Positions 1-8,701 of a stretch of 64,000 nucleotides of DNA are shown piece after piece. The stretch lies in assembly GCA_002173415.2 (NCBI GenBank), contig NHNK02000008.1, positions 88,688 to 152,687 of the forward strand. The letters are read 5' to 3'. Every line of letters starts with the position of its first letter. Position 1 is the stretch's first letter. This DNA is from Marinomonas agarivorans. GTDB lineage: Bacteria > Pseudomonadota > Gammaproteobacteria > Pseudomonadales > Marinomonadaceae. A program made the translations under genes and the position numbers. Under the pieces are notes generated by a model. That model saw nothing but the letters and a program-made list of their open reading frames with translations, did no database searches and was not told where the DNA came from.

Positions 1-1576
1 TCAGCCAAGCAATCAATGGCGTAAACACAAAACAAGACGCTAACGAGATAAAGTGGCACAAGCTGGCAGCCTCTGCACCAAATACACCTAGGTAACTAAT
101 TAACCCTAAAATGGTGGCAATCAGCATAGAGCCAACACCAACGGGATTAATGTCGTACAAGTGTGCCCGTTTAAACTCCACATAGTTTGGACTTAAACCA
201 AGGGGTTTGTTGATCAAAAAGTCCGCCGACAAGCTAGCCAACCAGCTTACAGCACTGATCGCAAACACGCTTAGTACCGCCCCCAGTGCCTGATAAATGC
301 CAAACTCCATTAACAATAAGGCAATCACAACATTAAATACTAGCCAGACAACGCGACCGGGGTGAGAATGCGTCAGGCGGGAAAAAAAGTTAGACCACGC
401 AATGGAGCCTGCATAAGCATTGGTTAAGTTAATTTTCATCTGACACACAATCACAAAAATAGCAGCCAACAATAAGGCCGCCGTCGGCGAATTGGTTAAA
501 AACAGGAATACGCCTTGATAAAGGTAGGTTGGGTCTGTGGCTTGCGTATGAACTGAATTGATAGCAACTGAATTAATAGCAACTGAATTGATAGTGTCTG
601 AATTAATAGCAACTGAATTGATAGTGTCTGAATTAATAGCAACTGAATTGATAGTGTCTGAATTAATAGCAACTGAATTAGCCGTAGCAGGATGAAGCCC
701 CCCTAAGTTGCTCATGGCAAGATAAGCGAGAAACGAGCCTAACAACATCTTGATCGTGCCAATAAATACCCAACCGGGGCCAGCCAAGATCAACCAAAAC
801 CACCAACGTTTTTTATTGTGCTGAGTTTTTTCTGGAAAAAAACGCAAATAATCCACCTGCTCGCCAATTTGCGCCATCAAGGCAAACAGCACTGAAGCCG
901 CTGCGCCGAACAGCACCAAATCAAAGCCTTGATCCTCAGGCAAATGGGCTGGCGTGTAATCACGCCAACCAGAAAAGTGTTGCGCACCTTCATGTAAAAC
1001 CACACCAATGGCGGCAATTTGCAAGACTAACCACAACCACTGAGTTTGTATTTGAAAACGGCTGATAGCCTTTATGCCATGCGTCACAATAGGAATAACG
1101 CACAAGGCGGATAAGGCATAACCAATGAACAGCGGAATGCCGAGCAAGACTTCTAACGCCGAAGCCAAAATCGCCGCTTCGATGGCAAAAAAGATAAACG
1201 TAAAGGACGCATAGATAAGGGAGGTGATGGTGGAGCCTAAGTAACCAAAGCCTGCGCCACGAGTCAATAAATCAATGTCTAAACCGTGTTTGGCAGAATA
1301 ATAAGCGATCGGAAAGCCAGTAACGAAAAAGACCACCGCAAGGGTAAGGATCGCGGCCACAGCATTGGTAAATCCATAATCCAATGTAATAACCGCTGCC
1401 AAACTTTCAAGGGCCAGAAACGCCACAGCACCGAGTGCCGTGTGCCCTACTCCGGCAATGGTCATCATATGCCCTCGTTTGGAGGTATAACGCAGGGCGT
1501 AATCTTCCATCGTTTGGTCGGCCACCCATTTGTTGTAGTGACGCCGAACTTTGAAGATTTTTTGCGTGGCGCTCAT
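1..1576 (-). CDS. NCS1-type permease-like membrane protein, 3' end cut by window edge
   Basis: Open from the ATG at 1576 to the left edge (525 codons, no stop), so the gene is partial. The product starts MSATQKIFKVRRHYNKWVAD and is a polytopic membrane protein of the purine/cytosine permease (NCS1) type, with a stretch near residue 110 reading TRGAGFGYLGSTITSLIYAS. From memory of the family, this N-terminal pattern often belongs to large proteins in which the permease domain is fused to a hybrid histidine kinase. The window ends before such a domain could appear. It is the last gene after ureG in the urea locus, 32 bp downstream of it, so it could be a urea/nitrogen-related sensor or a permease. 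Residues 300-342 are a pentapeptide repeat insert (separate entry). Membership of NCS1 is fairly sure; substrate and kinase fusion are not. Confidence 0.75.
   Translation of the reverse strand, partial: MSATQKIFKVRRHYNKWVADQTMEDYALRYTSKRGHMMTIAGVGHTALGAVAFLALESLAAVITLDYGFTNAVAAILTLAVVFFVTGFPIAYYSAKHGLDIDLLTRGAGFGYLGSTITSLIYASFTFIFFAIEAAILASALEVLLGIPLFIGYALSALCVIPIVTHGIKAISRFQIQTQWLWLVLQIAAIGVVLHEGAQHFSGWRDYTPAHLPEDQGFDLVLFGAAASVLFALMAQIGEQVDYLRFFPEKTQHNKKRWWFWLILAGPGWVFIGTIKMLLGSFLAYLAMSNLGGLHPATANSVAINSDTINSVAINSDTINSVAINSDTINSVAINSVAINSVHTQATDPTYLYQGVFLFLTNSPTAALLLAAIFVIVCQMKINLTNAYAGSIAWSNFFSRLTHSHPGRVVWLVFNVVIALLLMEFGIYQALGAVLSVFAISAVSWLASLSADFLINKPLGLSPNYVEFKRAHLYDINPVGVGSMLIATILGLISYLGVFGAEAASLCHFISLASCFVFTPLIAWL
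551..679 (-). repeat. In-frame 15/30-bp tandem repeat (NSVAI/NSDTI pentapeptides)
   Basis: Eight complete 15-bp units plus a partial ninth encode alternating NSVAI and NSDTI pentapeptides at residues 300-342 of the NCS1-like protein. The 30-bp double unit is exactly repeated at 571-600, 601-630 and 631-660. The array lies between hydrophobic segments, in a predicted loop, and stays in frame. It looks like a minisatellite produced by replication slippage. Confidence 0.95.
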
Positions 1577-1608
1577 TGCTTTGTCTTCATTACTTTGCCC
1601 TCATTGGT

Positions 1609-2271
1609 TTAGACAACCGCTTTTATCGGTGGCAAGGCTTTGGCGGCCAGCATGCCTTCGTTGATGATGAAGTGAATAATGTCTTGCACGCCTGCGGCTG
1701 TTTTGAGATTGGAAAACACAAACGGGCGCTCGCCACGCATCTTTTTCGCATCGCGATCCATTACCTCTAAAGACGCGCCAACCATAGGCGCCAAGTCGGT
1801 TTTATTAATGATGAGCAAATCCGATTTGGTGATACCCGGTCCGCCTTTACGGGGGATTTTATCGCCCGCTGATACATCAATCACATAGATGGTCAAATCA
1901 GAAAGTTCAGGGCTAAAAGTCGCACTTAAATTGTCGCCACCGCTTTCCACAAACACCACATCCAAGTCACCGTGGCGTTCCAATAGTTGATCAATCGCCA
2001 TGAGATTCATCGAGGCATCTTCACGAATCGCCGTATGAGGACAACCACCTGTTTCCACCCCAAGAATTCGATCGGCTTCAAGGGCTTGGTGTTCGGTTAA
2101 AAATTTGGCGTCTTCTTGGGTATAAATATCATTGGTGACCACGGCGATGTTGTAGTGTTCACGCAATGTCGAGCATAGGGTCCGTAATAAAGCCGTTTTA
2201 CCTGATCCCACTGGCCCGCCAATGCCAATACGTAGGGTTTGTTTGGGCCTTAGCTGGCTGGCGTTTGTCAT
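1609..2271 (-). CDS. ureG: Urease accessory GTPase UreG
   Basis: 220 aa SIMIBI-class GTPase that powers nickel delivery into apo-urease with UreD/UreF/UreE. The P-loop [15 protein letters not shown] lies near residues 18-32, followed by [12 protein letters not shown], the nickel-binding region [17 protein letters not shown] (Cys-Pro-His), [15 protein letters not shown], and the guanine-specificity motif NKTDLAP. Length and motifs are typical. It follows ureF by 64 bp in the ureDABCEFG operon. Very secure. Confidence 0.97.
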   Translation of the reverse strand: MTNASQLRPKQTLRIGIGGPVGSGKTALLRTLCSTLREHYNIAVVTNDIYTQEDAKFLTEHQALEADRILGVETGGCPHTAIREDASMNLMAIDQLLERHGDLDVVFVESGGDNLSATFSPELSDLTIYVIDVSAGDKIPRKGGPGITKSDLLIINKTDLAPMVGASLEVMDRDAKKMRGERPFVFSNLKTAAGVQDIIHFIINEGMLAAKALPPIKAVV

Positions 2272-2335
2272 AATGCATTCCTCTTATAAATTCGTTGTTT
2301 TTATAACTTGGTAACTGGTTAAAATCGGCCAACAC

Positions 2336-3166
2336 TCAAGAGCGAAACAACCTTGAATATTGGGTTTCATGCAAGGCACTGGCAATCGCCAGAGCGGGTA
2401 ATCCTGCTCCCACCTCGTCTTCTGTTAACGTATGGGAAAAGTGAATCGCATCGGTAATACTGACTTGCAGTTCACCTAGTAATTCTTGCGCTTGTGTTTG
2501 GCCTAGTGGCACCAGCTTGGTCGCTGCGGCAACTTGATTCTCTAACCAAGACCATGTGAACCCCAAGGCAGCGCTATGCAAATCTATGTGCCAACGGGTA
2601 GCCGCCACAGCAAAGACTGTAACGAAGCTAACCTCCTCTTGCTGCTCTAGTATTTTTTGTTCTAATGCTTTTTGCTCTAATAATGTGTTTACCGATGACA
2701 AGTTCGAAAGTGAGTGACTGCTCGCACTGAAACTTGAGTTACTCATTGAATAACTAATTGAGTCACTCACTTCCTCTCCCTTTGCTTGCCCAAGTAATTG
2801 CTCAGGTAGTTGCCCGAATAAACGCCCCATTAAACTCAGCAGCGCTTGCCCCATTGCGGTATCGGTAAGGCGCAGTTCCTTGGTTTCACGGCAGGCCAAT
2901 AGTAGGTCGTTCAATTCAATTAATTTTGTCGTATTGGATGCCTTAGCCGCTGCCATACAAAAGCGCAATAGGGGTAAATCCACGCGGGCAAGGCTCTGTT
3001 GCAGTTGCGTATTAAGCCAATCAAACACATCCGTTTTGTTACGAATCCAACCATGATCAACCGCGTATTCCATACCTTGCGAAAAAGCATAGCCTCCTAC
3101 AGGCAGACTCACGCTGCTTAATTGCAGCAGTCTGAGTAGACTAGCCTCAGTCGTGGCGATGGCCAT
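2336..3166 (-). CDS. ureF: Urease accessory protein UreF with a low-complexity insert
   Basis: 276 aa when started at the second ATG (3166), which has a GGAG Shine-Dalgarno about 9 nt upstream; the ATG at 3172 is too close to it. UreF docks on UreD and regulates UreG GTPase during urease activation. The N-terminal LLRLLQLSSVSLPVGGYAFS and the C-terminal ALASALHETQYSRLF-like end are typical. The protein is about 50 residues longer than usual. The extra part is a serine-rich run followed by LLEQKALEQKILEQQEE, about residues 130-180, made of short DNA repeats. It overlaps ureE by 20 bp. Function is secure unless the insert disturbs it. Confidence 0.93.
   Translation of the reverse strand: MAIATTEASLLRLLQLSSVSLPVGGYAFSQGMEYAVDHGWIRNKTDVFDWLNTQLQQSLARVDLPLLRFCMAAAKASNTTKLIELNDLLLACRETKELRLTDTAMGQALLSLMGRLFGQLPEQLLGQAKGEEVSDSISYSMSNSSFSASSHSLSNLSSVNTLLEQKALEQKILEQQEEVSFVTVFAVAATRWHIDLHSAALGFTWSWLENQVAAATKLVPLGQTQAQELLGELQVSITDAIHFSHTLTEDEVGAGLPALAIASALHETQYSRLFRS
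2638..2684 (-). repeat. 15-bp degenerate tandem repeat inside ureF
   Basis: Three units of about 15 bp encode LLEQK-ALEQK-ILEQQ in the extra mid-section of UreF. Just upstream in the gene (about 2700-2775) is a serine-rich stretch built on repeated GAGTNACTC-like words. Both lie in the part that normal-length UreF proteins lack. Confidence 0.75.
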
Positions 3167-3590
3167 GAGCATAGGCTCCTGCTTCTGGTATAAAGACCGC
3201 CTCTTGGTGTTGAGTCGTCAAGCCCAACAAATGCAACATCTCTTCCAAAACATGGTCGGGTTTGATGTAGAGCCAGCGCTCACCAATTTGAATTTTTGTA
3301 TGACGATTGCCCAAGTGATAACAAGCTTTGGCAAAGTTGTCCCAATCGTCACAACTGGCGTAAGTGACTGACTCAAGCGCCCCAATTACTTGTATGATGC
3401 GACCGCATTCGGCTTTAAGGCATTCCCCGACTTGCAATGGTTGGCCACGATCCAAAAACACACGTACTTCTTCACCGCTTTCACTCACTAATTTTAAGCG
3501 TCCGCGTTCTCTTTGTTCGTGAGTGAGGACGACGGTCGAGTAGATTTTTTGCTCGCAGTCGGTTCCTAAACGTTCATAAATATCGATCAT
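3147..3590 (-). CDS. ureE: Urease nickel metallochaperone UreE
   Basis: 147 aa from the ATG at 3590 (MIDIYERLG), which has a GGGAG Shine-Dalgarno ending 5 nt before it. An upstream in-frame TTG would overlap that site and is rejected. UreE binds Ni(II) and hands it to UreG. The middle contains the conserved GNRHTKIQIGERWLYIKPDHVLEEML region with the interface histidine. The tail AYAHGHRHD is a short histidine-rich metal-binding end. It lies between ureC and ureF and overlaps ureF by 20 bp. Confidence 0.95.
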   Translation of the reverse strand: MIDIYERLGTDCEQKIYSTVVLTHEQRERGRLKLVSESGEEVRVFLDRGQPLQVGECLKAECGRIIQVIGALESVTYASCDDWDNFAKACYHLGNRHTKIQIGERWLYIKPDHVLEEMLHLLGLTTQHQEAVFIPEAGAYAHGHRHD

Positions 3591-3669
3591 GTTATCTCCC
3601 AAAATTTGGTGTTAACAAGCGCCTTTTTTTAATAAAGCAGCATAACAAAAATGGTATAGAAACCACGGG

Positions 3670-5376
3670 TTAAAATAAGGTGTATAACTGGGCCAAAGGC
3701 AGTTTGGTTGCTGGCTCACAGGTTAATAATTCCCCATCGGCTCGCACTTCGTATGTTTGTGGATCCACAGTAATATTGGGTAAAACATTATTGTGAATCA
3801 TGTCATGCTTGGACACGGTGCGCGTATTGCAACAGGCCACCAAGTCTCGCTCTAACCCTAAGGCGGTTTTTAAATCCTTATTAAGAGCAGCTTGTGAGAC
3901 AAAGGTCACCGACGTCGCGGCCGCAGCCTTGCCAAATGCCCCAAACATAGGGCGATAATGCACTGGCTGAGGGGTAGGAATGGAGGCATTGGGGTCCCCC
4001 ATTGGCGCGTTCACTATCATGCCACCCTTGATAATCATTGAGGGTTTTACCGCAAAAAATGCGGGATTCCATAACACCAAATCCGCCAGTTTTCCCGCTT
4101 CAATCGAACCCACTTCATGGCTAATTCCATGAGCAATGGCAGGGTTAATGGTGTATTTAGCAATGTAACGACGTGCCCGAAAATTGTCCGCACCGATCTC
4201 TTGATCTTCGTTTAAAAGACCAAACTGCTGTTTCATTTTGTGGGCGGTTTGCCAAGTCCGTGTTATTACTTCTCCGACACGCCCCATTGCTTGGGAGTCG
4301 GATGAAATCATGCTAAACGCCCCACGATCGTGCAGTATGTCTTCGGCGGCAATGGTTTCTTTGCGAATACGTGAGTCGGCAAAGGCCACATCTTCTGGGA
4401 TGCTACTGTCTAGGTGATGGCAAACCATCAACATATCCAAGTGCTCATCCACCGTATTTTGCGTGTAAGGGCGAGTCGGGTTAGTAGAAGATGGCAATAC
4501 ATTAGGTCGTGAACAGGCTTGAATGATGTCTGGTGCATGGCCACCACCAGCGCCTTCGGTGTGATAGGTATGGATCACACGGTCTTTAAAGGCGTCGATT
4601 GTGCTGTCGACAAAACCGGATTCATTCAGGGTGTCGGTATGAATGGCGACTTGCACATCGTACTTTTCTGCCACGCTCAAACAACAATCAATCGAGGCAG
4701 GTGTGGTGCCCCAATCCTCATGTAATTTTAAGCCACAGGCACCCGCTTCGAGTTGCTCTGCTAAGGCCTCAGGCAAGCTGGCATTGCCCTTCCCAAGAAA
4801 GCCTAAGTTCATTGGCATGTTGTCAGTGGCTTGCAGCATTTTCCCTAAATACCAAGGGCCTGGTGTGCAGGTTGTGGCATTGGTACCAGTGGCAGGACCA
4901 GTGCCGCCGCCAATCATAGTGGTTACACCAGACGTGAGGGCTTCTTCAATTTGTTGTGGGCAAATAAAGTGAATGTGGGCATCAATGCCGCCCGCTGTTA
5001 AAATCGAGCCTTCCCCAGCAATCACCTCTGTACCTGGGCCAATGACAATATCAACATTGTCTTGTATGTCTGGGTTACCTGCTTTACCAACTTTGAAGAT
5101 GCGGCCAGCTTTTATGCCAACATCGCCTTTTACTATGCCCCAATGGTCAAGAATAAGCGCATTGGTAATGACTAAATCTACCGCCACCTCGTTGCTCACT
5201 TGGCTCTGGCCCATGCCATCACGAATGACTTTGCCACCACCAAATTTCACCTCGTCACCGTATTGGGTAAAGTCTTTTTCCACTTGCAGCCATAAATCCG
5301 TATCGCCTAGGCGTACACGGTCGCCCACGGTGGGGCCAAACATGCTGGCATAACTCTGTCGATCCATTTTAGTCAT
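3670..5376 (-). CDS. ureC: Urease alpha (catalytic) subunit UreC
   Basis: 568 aa from ATG 5376, preceded by AAGGAGAC at ideal distance. Catalyses urea hydrolysis to ammonia and carbamate at a di-nickel centre in the cytoplasm. All active-site residues fall at the canonical Klebsiella numbers: His134/His136 (DAHIHF), carbamylated Lys217 and His219 (LKLHEDW), His246 (AIHTDT), His272 ([15 protein letters not shown]), general acid His320 (MVCHHLD) and Asp360 ([13 protein letters not shown]). It overlaps ureB by 8 bp, implying translational coupling. An active enzyme is expected. Confidence 0.98.
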   Translation of the reverse strand: MTKMDRQSYASMFGPTVGDRVRLGDTDLWLQVEKDFTQYGDEVKFGGGKVIRDGMGQSQVSNEVAVDLVITNALILDHWGIVKGDVGIKAGRIFKVGKAGNPDIQDNVDIVIGPGTEVIAGEGSILTAGGIDAHIHFICPQQIEEALTSGVTTMIGGGTGPATGTNATTCTPGPWYLGKMLQATDNMPMNLGFLGKGNASLPEALAEQLEAGACGLKLHEDWGTTPASIDCCLSVAEKYDVQVAIHTDTLNESGFVDSTIDAFKDRVIHTYHTEGAGGGHAPDIIQACSRPNVLPSSTNPTRPYTQNTVDEHLDMLMVCHHLDSSIPEDVAFADSRIRKETIAAEDILHDRGAFSMISSDSQAMGRVGEVITRTWQTAHKMKQQFGLLNEDQEIGADNFRARRYIAKYTINPAIAHGISHEVGSIEAGKLADLVLWNPAFFAVKPSMIIKGGMIVNAPMGDPNASIPTPQPVHYRPMFGAFGKAAAATSVTFVSQAALNKDLKTALGLERDLVACCNTRTVSKHDMIHNNVLPNITVDPQTYEVRADGELLTCEPATKLPLAQLYTLF

Positions 5377-5743
5377 GTTTGTCTCCTTGGTGTTTTTCTG
5401 CCTGATGCTTATTGTCTTGGCGCTCGTTGGCGTAAGCAGCAAGCTGACCCATTATTTCACCGCGAAAACCGTAAATCGTTTTGCTACCCGCATATTCCAC
5501 CAGCTCCACTTCACGCCCTTGACCGGGTTCAAACCGCACCGCCGTACCCGAAGCAATGTTCAAACGAAATCCTTTTGCTTGTTCACGTGCAAAAATCAGC
5601 GCTGGATTCACTTCATAAAAGTGGTAATGAGAGCCAATTTGCACAGGTCTATCACCGGTGTTTTCCACTCGCAAACGTACGGTGCGTCGCCCTGTATTTA
5701 ATTCAATATCGCCTGCTGCTGTCTGTATTTCGCCTGGTATCAT
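5369..5743 (-). CDS. ureB: Urease beta subunit UreB
   Basis: 124 aa. Structural subunit of the (UreABC)3 trimer. It begins MIPGEIQ and contains the conserved [19 protein letters not shown] and [12 protein letters not shown] segments. The C-terminal tail (about 20 residues, [15 protein letters not shown]) is charged, histidine-containing and built of two near-repeats. It lies beyond the conserved domain. It overlaps ureC by 8 bp. Confidence 0.97.
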   Translation of the reverse strand: MIPGEIQTAAGDIELNTGRRTVRLRVENTGDRPVQIGSHYHFYEVNPALIFAREQAKGFRLNIASGTAVRFEPGQGREVELVEYAGSKTIYGFRGEIMGQLAAYANERQDNKHQAEKHQGDKHD

Positions 5744-5767
5744 CGTCTTTCTCCGCCATGAATCGCA

Positions 5768-6070
5768 TCAATTAATTGGATTGTGGACTGTGACTAATTT
5801 AGTACCGTCCGAAAACGTCGCTTCCACTTGCACTTCATGAATAAGGTCAGCCACGCCATCCATAACCTGTTCAACTGTGAGCAGTGTTTTGCCATAACTC
5901 ATCAGCTCAGCGACGGTTTTTCCGTCTCTGGCACCTTCAATAATTTCCATCGTGATGTAGGCGACCGCTTCGGGGTAATTCAACTTCAACCCTCTATGCA
6001 AGCGACGTTCGGCAAGCAAGGCTGCGGTAAAAACCAGTAATTTGTCTTTTTCTCTTGGTAGTAGCTCCAT
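5768..6070 (-). CDS. ureA: Urease gamma subunit UreA
   Basis: 100 aa from ATG 6070 ([20 protein letters not shown]), the usual UreA length, with AAGG upstream. A longer in-frame reading to 6157 would add 29 residues encoded by a short repeat in the ureD-ureA spacer and is rejected. Conserved elements include [26 protein letters not shown] and [18 protein letters not shown]. Separate gamma and beta subunits are the common bacterial arrangement. Confidence 0.97.
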   Translation of the reverse strand: MELLPREKDKLLVFTAALLAERRLHRGLKLNYPEAVAYITMEIIEGARDGKTVAELMSYGKTLLTVEQVMDGVADLIHEVQVEATFSDGTKLVTVHNPIN

Positions 6071-6084
6071 TTTAGTTACCTTGT

Positions 6085-6130
6085 TTTTAGTTATTCGTTT
6101 CTGTCTGATTATGTGCTTTTGTCTGGTTAT
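6085..6130 (-). repeat. 18-bp direct repeat in the ureD-ureA spacer
   Basis: Two similar units, CATAACCAGACAAAAGCA and CATAATCAGACAGAAACG on the minus strand, lie between the ureD stop and the ureA Shine-Dalgarno. They account for most of the 74-bp gap. No function is evident. Confidence 0.6.
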
Positions 6131-6144
6131 GAATGGCAAGGCAT

Positions 6145-7035
6145 CTAGGTTGCCCATATCTTTGGCGCGTTGGCCTGTTTCCCTATCAATTCAGGGCGAA
6201 TTGCATGCCAACACTCGATAAACACCTGTTTCATTTGCTCAGAATCCGTATGCAGACTGCGAATAATTAGGTAATCACCTACTAAGCTGACACCCGTCAA
6301 TACCGTATGATCTGCACAATATTGGCGCAATGTGTTGAGCAAATCGTTTGGCTCCTGCAAGAAAGGGCCAGCAATCATCACACCATTTACTGGGTAGGTT
6401 TTAAGCCCTGCGTTGGCGTTTTTTATGTCCGCCCCATGCCCATCGATAATGAGCTTCTCGAACAGGTTTAAACGCCCGTTTTGGTAAATCCGTAGACGCT
6501 GATCTAATGCGCCTGCCCCAAACGATTCTTGATTGGCAGGCAAGCCAAGACAGGTGATTTCCCAGCCAATAAATTTGGCATCATCAGCCAAGTTAATCTG
6601 GTTCTCTAATTGAGCATAGGCATTAGGGTAGAGGATGGTTTCTTGCGGCAACCATTCCATTACGCTGTTTGCGCCAACATTGAGTTGCACTACTTGTTGT
6701 TGTTGCGTTTTATCCTCTCTGGCGCGATAAACCCGCCCAGCACCGGGTGTGGTGATCAAGACATGTGTGTCTTGCGCCAGATTGGCGGTTATGTGTAAAC
6801 AATCGCCAGACACTATCCCACCAGGTGGGTGCAGCAAATACGTATGCGCCACCGCTTTTCCTTCTGGGTAAAACGATTTTTGTACGTACAATGGCCCTTT
6901 GTGTTGGCTGTGTTTTAGCACAGTTCCTCGAGGTGTTTTCACAAAGTCGAGGCTTAAAAAGGCATGCCATGTTGAAGGCGCAATAGTTGCCTGAGTTGGT
7001 TTTGCGGGCAGTGCAACAGAGTCAAAAAACGCCAT
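6145..7035 (-). CDS. ureD: Urease accessory protein UreD (UreH)
   Basis: 296 aa. Scaffold protein that binds apo-urease and channels nickel from UreG through UreF. Characteristic segments are [56 protein letters not shown] and the C-terminal [22 protein letters not shown]. An AGGAC Shine-Dalgarno precedes the ATG. It heads the urease part of the locus, directly after urtE with a 44-bp gap, so uptake and hydrolysis are probably co-transcribed. Confidence 0.96.
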   Translation of the reverse strand: MAFFDSVALPAKPTQATIAPSTWHAFLSLDFVKTPRGTVLKHSQHKGPLYVQKSFYPEGKAVAHTYLLHPPGGIVSGDCLHITANLAQDTHVLITTPGAGRVYRAREDKTQQQQVVQLNVGANSVMEWLPQETILYPNAYAQLENQINLADDAKFIGWEITCLGLPANQESFGAGALDQRLRIYQNGRLNLFEKLIIDGHGADIKNANAGLKTYPVNGVMIAGPFLQEPNDLLNTLRQYCADHTVLTGVSLVGDYLIIRSLHTDSEQMKQVFIECWHAIRPELIGKQANAPKIWAT

Positions 7036-7079
7036 GATTGTCCTAAAAAGTCGTTGTATTCATCATGTTTATGCAAAAA

Positions 7080-7787
7080 CTAAACCGCAAGGTATTGCTT
7101 GATCAGTTCATCATTTAAGTTTTCCATGCTATCCGCCGCGACAATTTGCCCCTTTTCCATCAAACGAAAGGCTTTACCCACTCGGCGAGCAAAGCCTAAT
7201 TTTTGTTCAACGAGAATAACGGTTAAGCCTTCTTCTTCATTCAGTTTCAGTATCACATCGCCAATCTGTTGGACGATATTAGGCTGAATACCTTCATTGG
7301 GTTCATCAAGAATCAGAACTTTAGGGTCTAAAATTAACGCGCGCGCAATGGCTAATTGTTGTTGCTGCCCGCCAGATAAATCACCACCTCGGCGTTGCAA
7401 CATGGTTTTTAACACGGGAAATAGCTCAAAAACTTTTTCTGGAATGTGTGTTTGTTTCTGGCCAGTGCGTTTGTTTAATACTGGCAGACCGATACGTAAG
7501 TTTTCTTCTACTGTAAGGGTCGGGAAAATATCTCGACCTTGGGGTACGTACCCGATCCCCATGTAGGCTCTTTGTTCTGCCCCTTGTTTAACAAGGCTTG
7601 TTCCTTCTAACAAAATATCGCCCGATTGTATTGGCAATAACCCCATAATGCTTTTTAACAGTGTGGTTTTGCCTGCACCATTGCGGCCCATGATGCAGGT
7701 AATGGAACCAGATTCGATCTCTAAATCTAGGTTCCAAAGAATTTGAGTGCTACCATACAACTGGTTTATCTGCTTGATCGACATCAT
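7080..7787 (-). CDS. urtE: Urea ABC transporter ATP-binding subunit UrtE
   Basis: 235 aa ATPase of the branched-chain amino acid/urea (HAAT) ABC family. Walker A GRNGAGKTTLLK near residue 35, ABC signature LSGGQQQQLAIARAL, Walker B KVLILDEPNEGIQP, and the EGLTVILVEQKLGFARRVG segment typical of UrtE. It works with UrtD to energise urea import. It overlaps the urtD stop through ATGA. Confidence 0.95.
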   Translation of the reverse strand: MMSIKQINQLYGSTQILWNLDLEIESGSITCIMGRNGAGKTTLLKSIMGLLPIQSGDILLEGTSLVKQGAEQRAYMGIGYVPQGRDIFPTLTVEENLRIGLPVLNKRTGQKQTHIPEKVFELFPVLKTMLQRRGGDLSGGQQQQLAIARALILDPKVLILDEPNEGIQPNIVQQIGDVILKLNEEEGLTVILVEQKLGFARRVGKAFRLMEKGQIVAADSMENLNDELIKQYLAV

Positions 7788-8701
7788 GGCGCTGCTCCCA
7801 CCTGCTTATCTTGTTCTGGTTTTTGTTCCTCTTTACCAAGGTAAACCTCAATCACCTCTTGGTTGGCTTGAATTTGTGCCATAGTGCCTTCTGCGAGTAC
7901 CGCACCTTGGTGCAAAACGGTCACGGTGTTGGCGATACGGCGCACAAATTCCATATCATGTTCGACCACAATGACGGTGCGCTCGCCTGCTAATGAGGTG
8001 AGCAATTCGGCGGTGCGCTCTGTTTCTTCGGCTGTCATGCCTGCAACGGGTTCGTCTATTAATAGCAGCCTTGAATCAGACACAAGCAGCATGCCAATTT
8101 CTAACCATTGTTTTTGCCCGTGAGACAAGGTGCCAGCTTGAGCAAAAGCGTGCTCTGCAAGGCCTATTGTTTGTAGGGTTTCATCAATACAAGCTTTTTG
8201 TGACTTAGTCTTTTTTGACTTGGCTTTCTTTGACTTAACTTTCTCAGAATGAATAAGCTGAGAAAATAAAACCGGCAGTACACGTTTGTCTTGTTTAAGA
8301 GCAAGCATCAAATTGTCATACACAGTTTGCGCTTCAAATACGGTCGGTTTTTGGAACTTTCGGCCAATACCAAGCTGGGCAATACTGGCTTCATCCTTCT
8401 CTAATAAGTTGTGGTTTTGCCCAAAAAATACCGAACCAGAGTCACATTGAGTCTTCCCTGTAATCACATCCATCAAGGTGGTTTTACCCGCGCCATTGGC
8501 CCCAATCAAACAGCGTAGTTCGCCGTCTTTGATGTACAGATTTAAGTTGTTTAGCGCTTTAAAGCCATCGAAACTTAATGTCAGACCCTCGACATACAGA
8601 ATCATCTGATTACCCACATCAATCGTGGGCTGCTCTGGCATCAGAAAGGGCCAGATTCGATCGCGACGTAACAGTTGGCGGGCCGTGTCTAGCTTGATCA
8701 T
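7784..8701 (-). CDS. urtD: Urea ABC transporter ATP-binding subunit UrtD with a Lys-rich insert
   Basis: 305 aa second ATPase. Walker A GANGAGKTTLMDVITG, the signature region LSHGQKQWLEIGMLL, Walker B LLLIDEPVAGMT and the EHDMEFVRRIA end are typical of UrtD. Between the Q-loop region and the signature, about residues 155-178, is an unusual lysine-rich run, KVKSKKAKSKKTKSQKA, encoded by a 15-bp tandem repeat. Overlaps of 4 bp with both neighbours indicate translational coupling. Confidence 0.94.
   Translation of the reverse strand: MIKLDTARQLLRRDRIWPFLMPEQPTIDVGNQMILYVEGLTLSFDGFKALNNLNLYIKDGELRCLIGANGAGKTTLMDVITGKTQCDSGSVFFGQNHNLLEKDEASIAQLGIGRKFQKPTVFEAQTVYDNLMLALKQDKRVLPVLFSQLIHSEKVKSKKAKSKKTKSQKACIDETLQTIGLAEHAFAQAGTLSHGQKQWLEIGMLLVSDSRLLLIDEPVAGMTAEETERTAELLTSLAGERTVIVVEHDMEFVRRIANTVTVLHQGAVLAEGTMAQIQANQEVIEVYLGKEEQKPEQDKQVGAAP
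8201..8245 (-). repeat. 15-bp tandem repeat in urtD encoding Lys/Ser run
   Basis: On the plus strand the word TGACTT recurs at 8201, 8216 and 8231, a period of exactly 15 bp, within units of about TTTGACTTNNCTTTC. It encodes the KSKKA/KSKKT/KSQKA pentapeptide series of UrtD. Confidence 0.85.

Noticed and set aside
4599-4919. Long open frames on the plus strand opposite ureC (also 4643-4972 and 4973-5353)
   Set aside because: They are shadows of a highly conserved catalytic gene; no ribosome-binding sites or recognisable products.
5768-6157. N-terminally extended UreA of 129 residues
   Set aside because: The extension is translated spacer repeat; the ATG at 6070 has a ribosome-binding site and gives the standard 100-residue protein.
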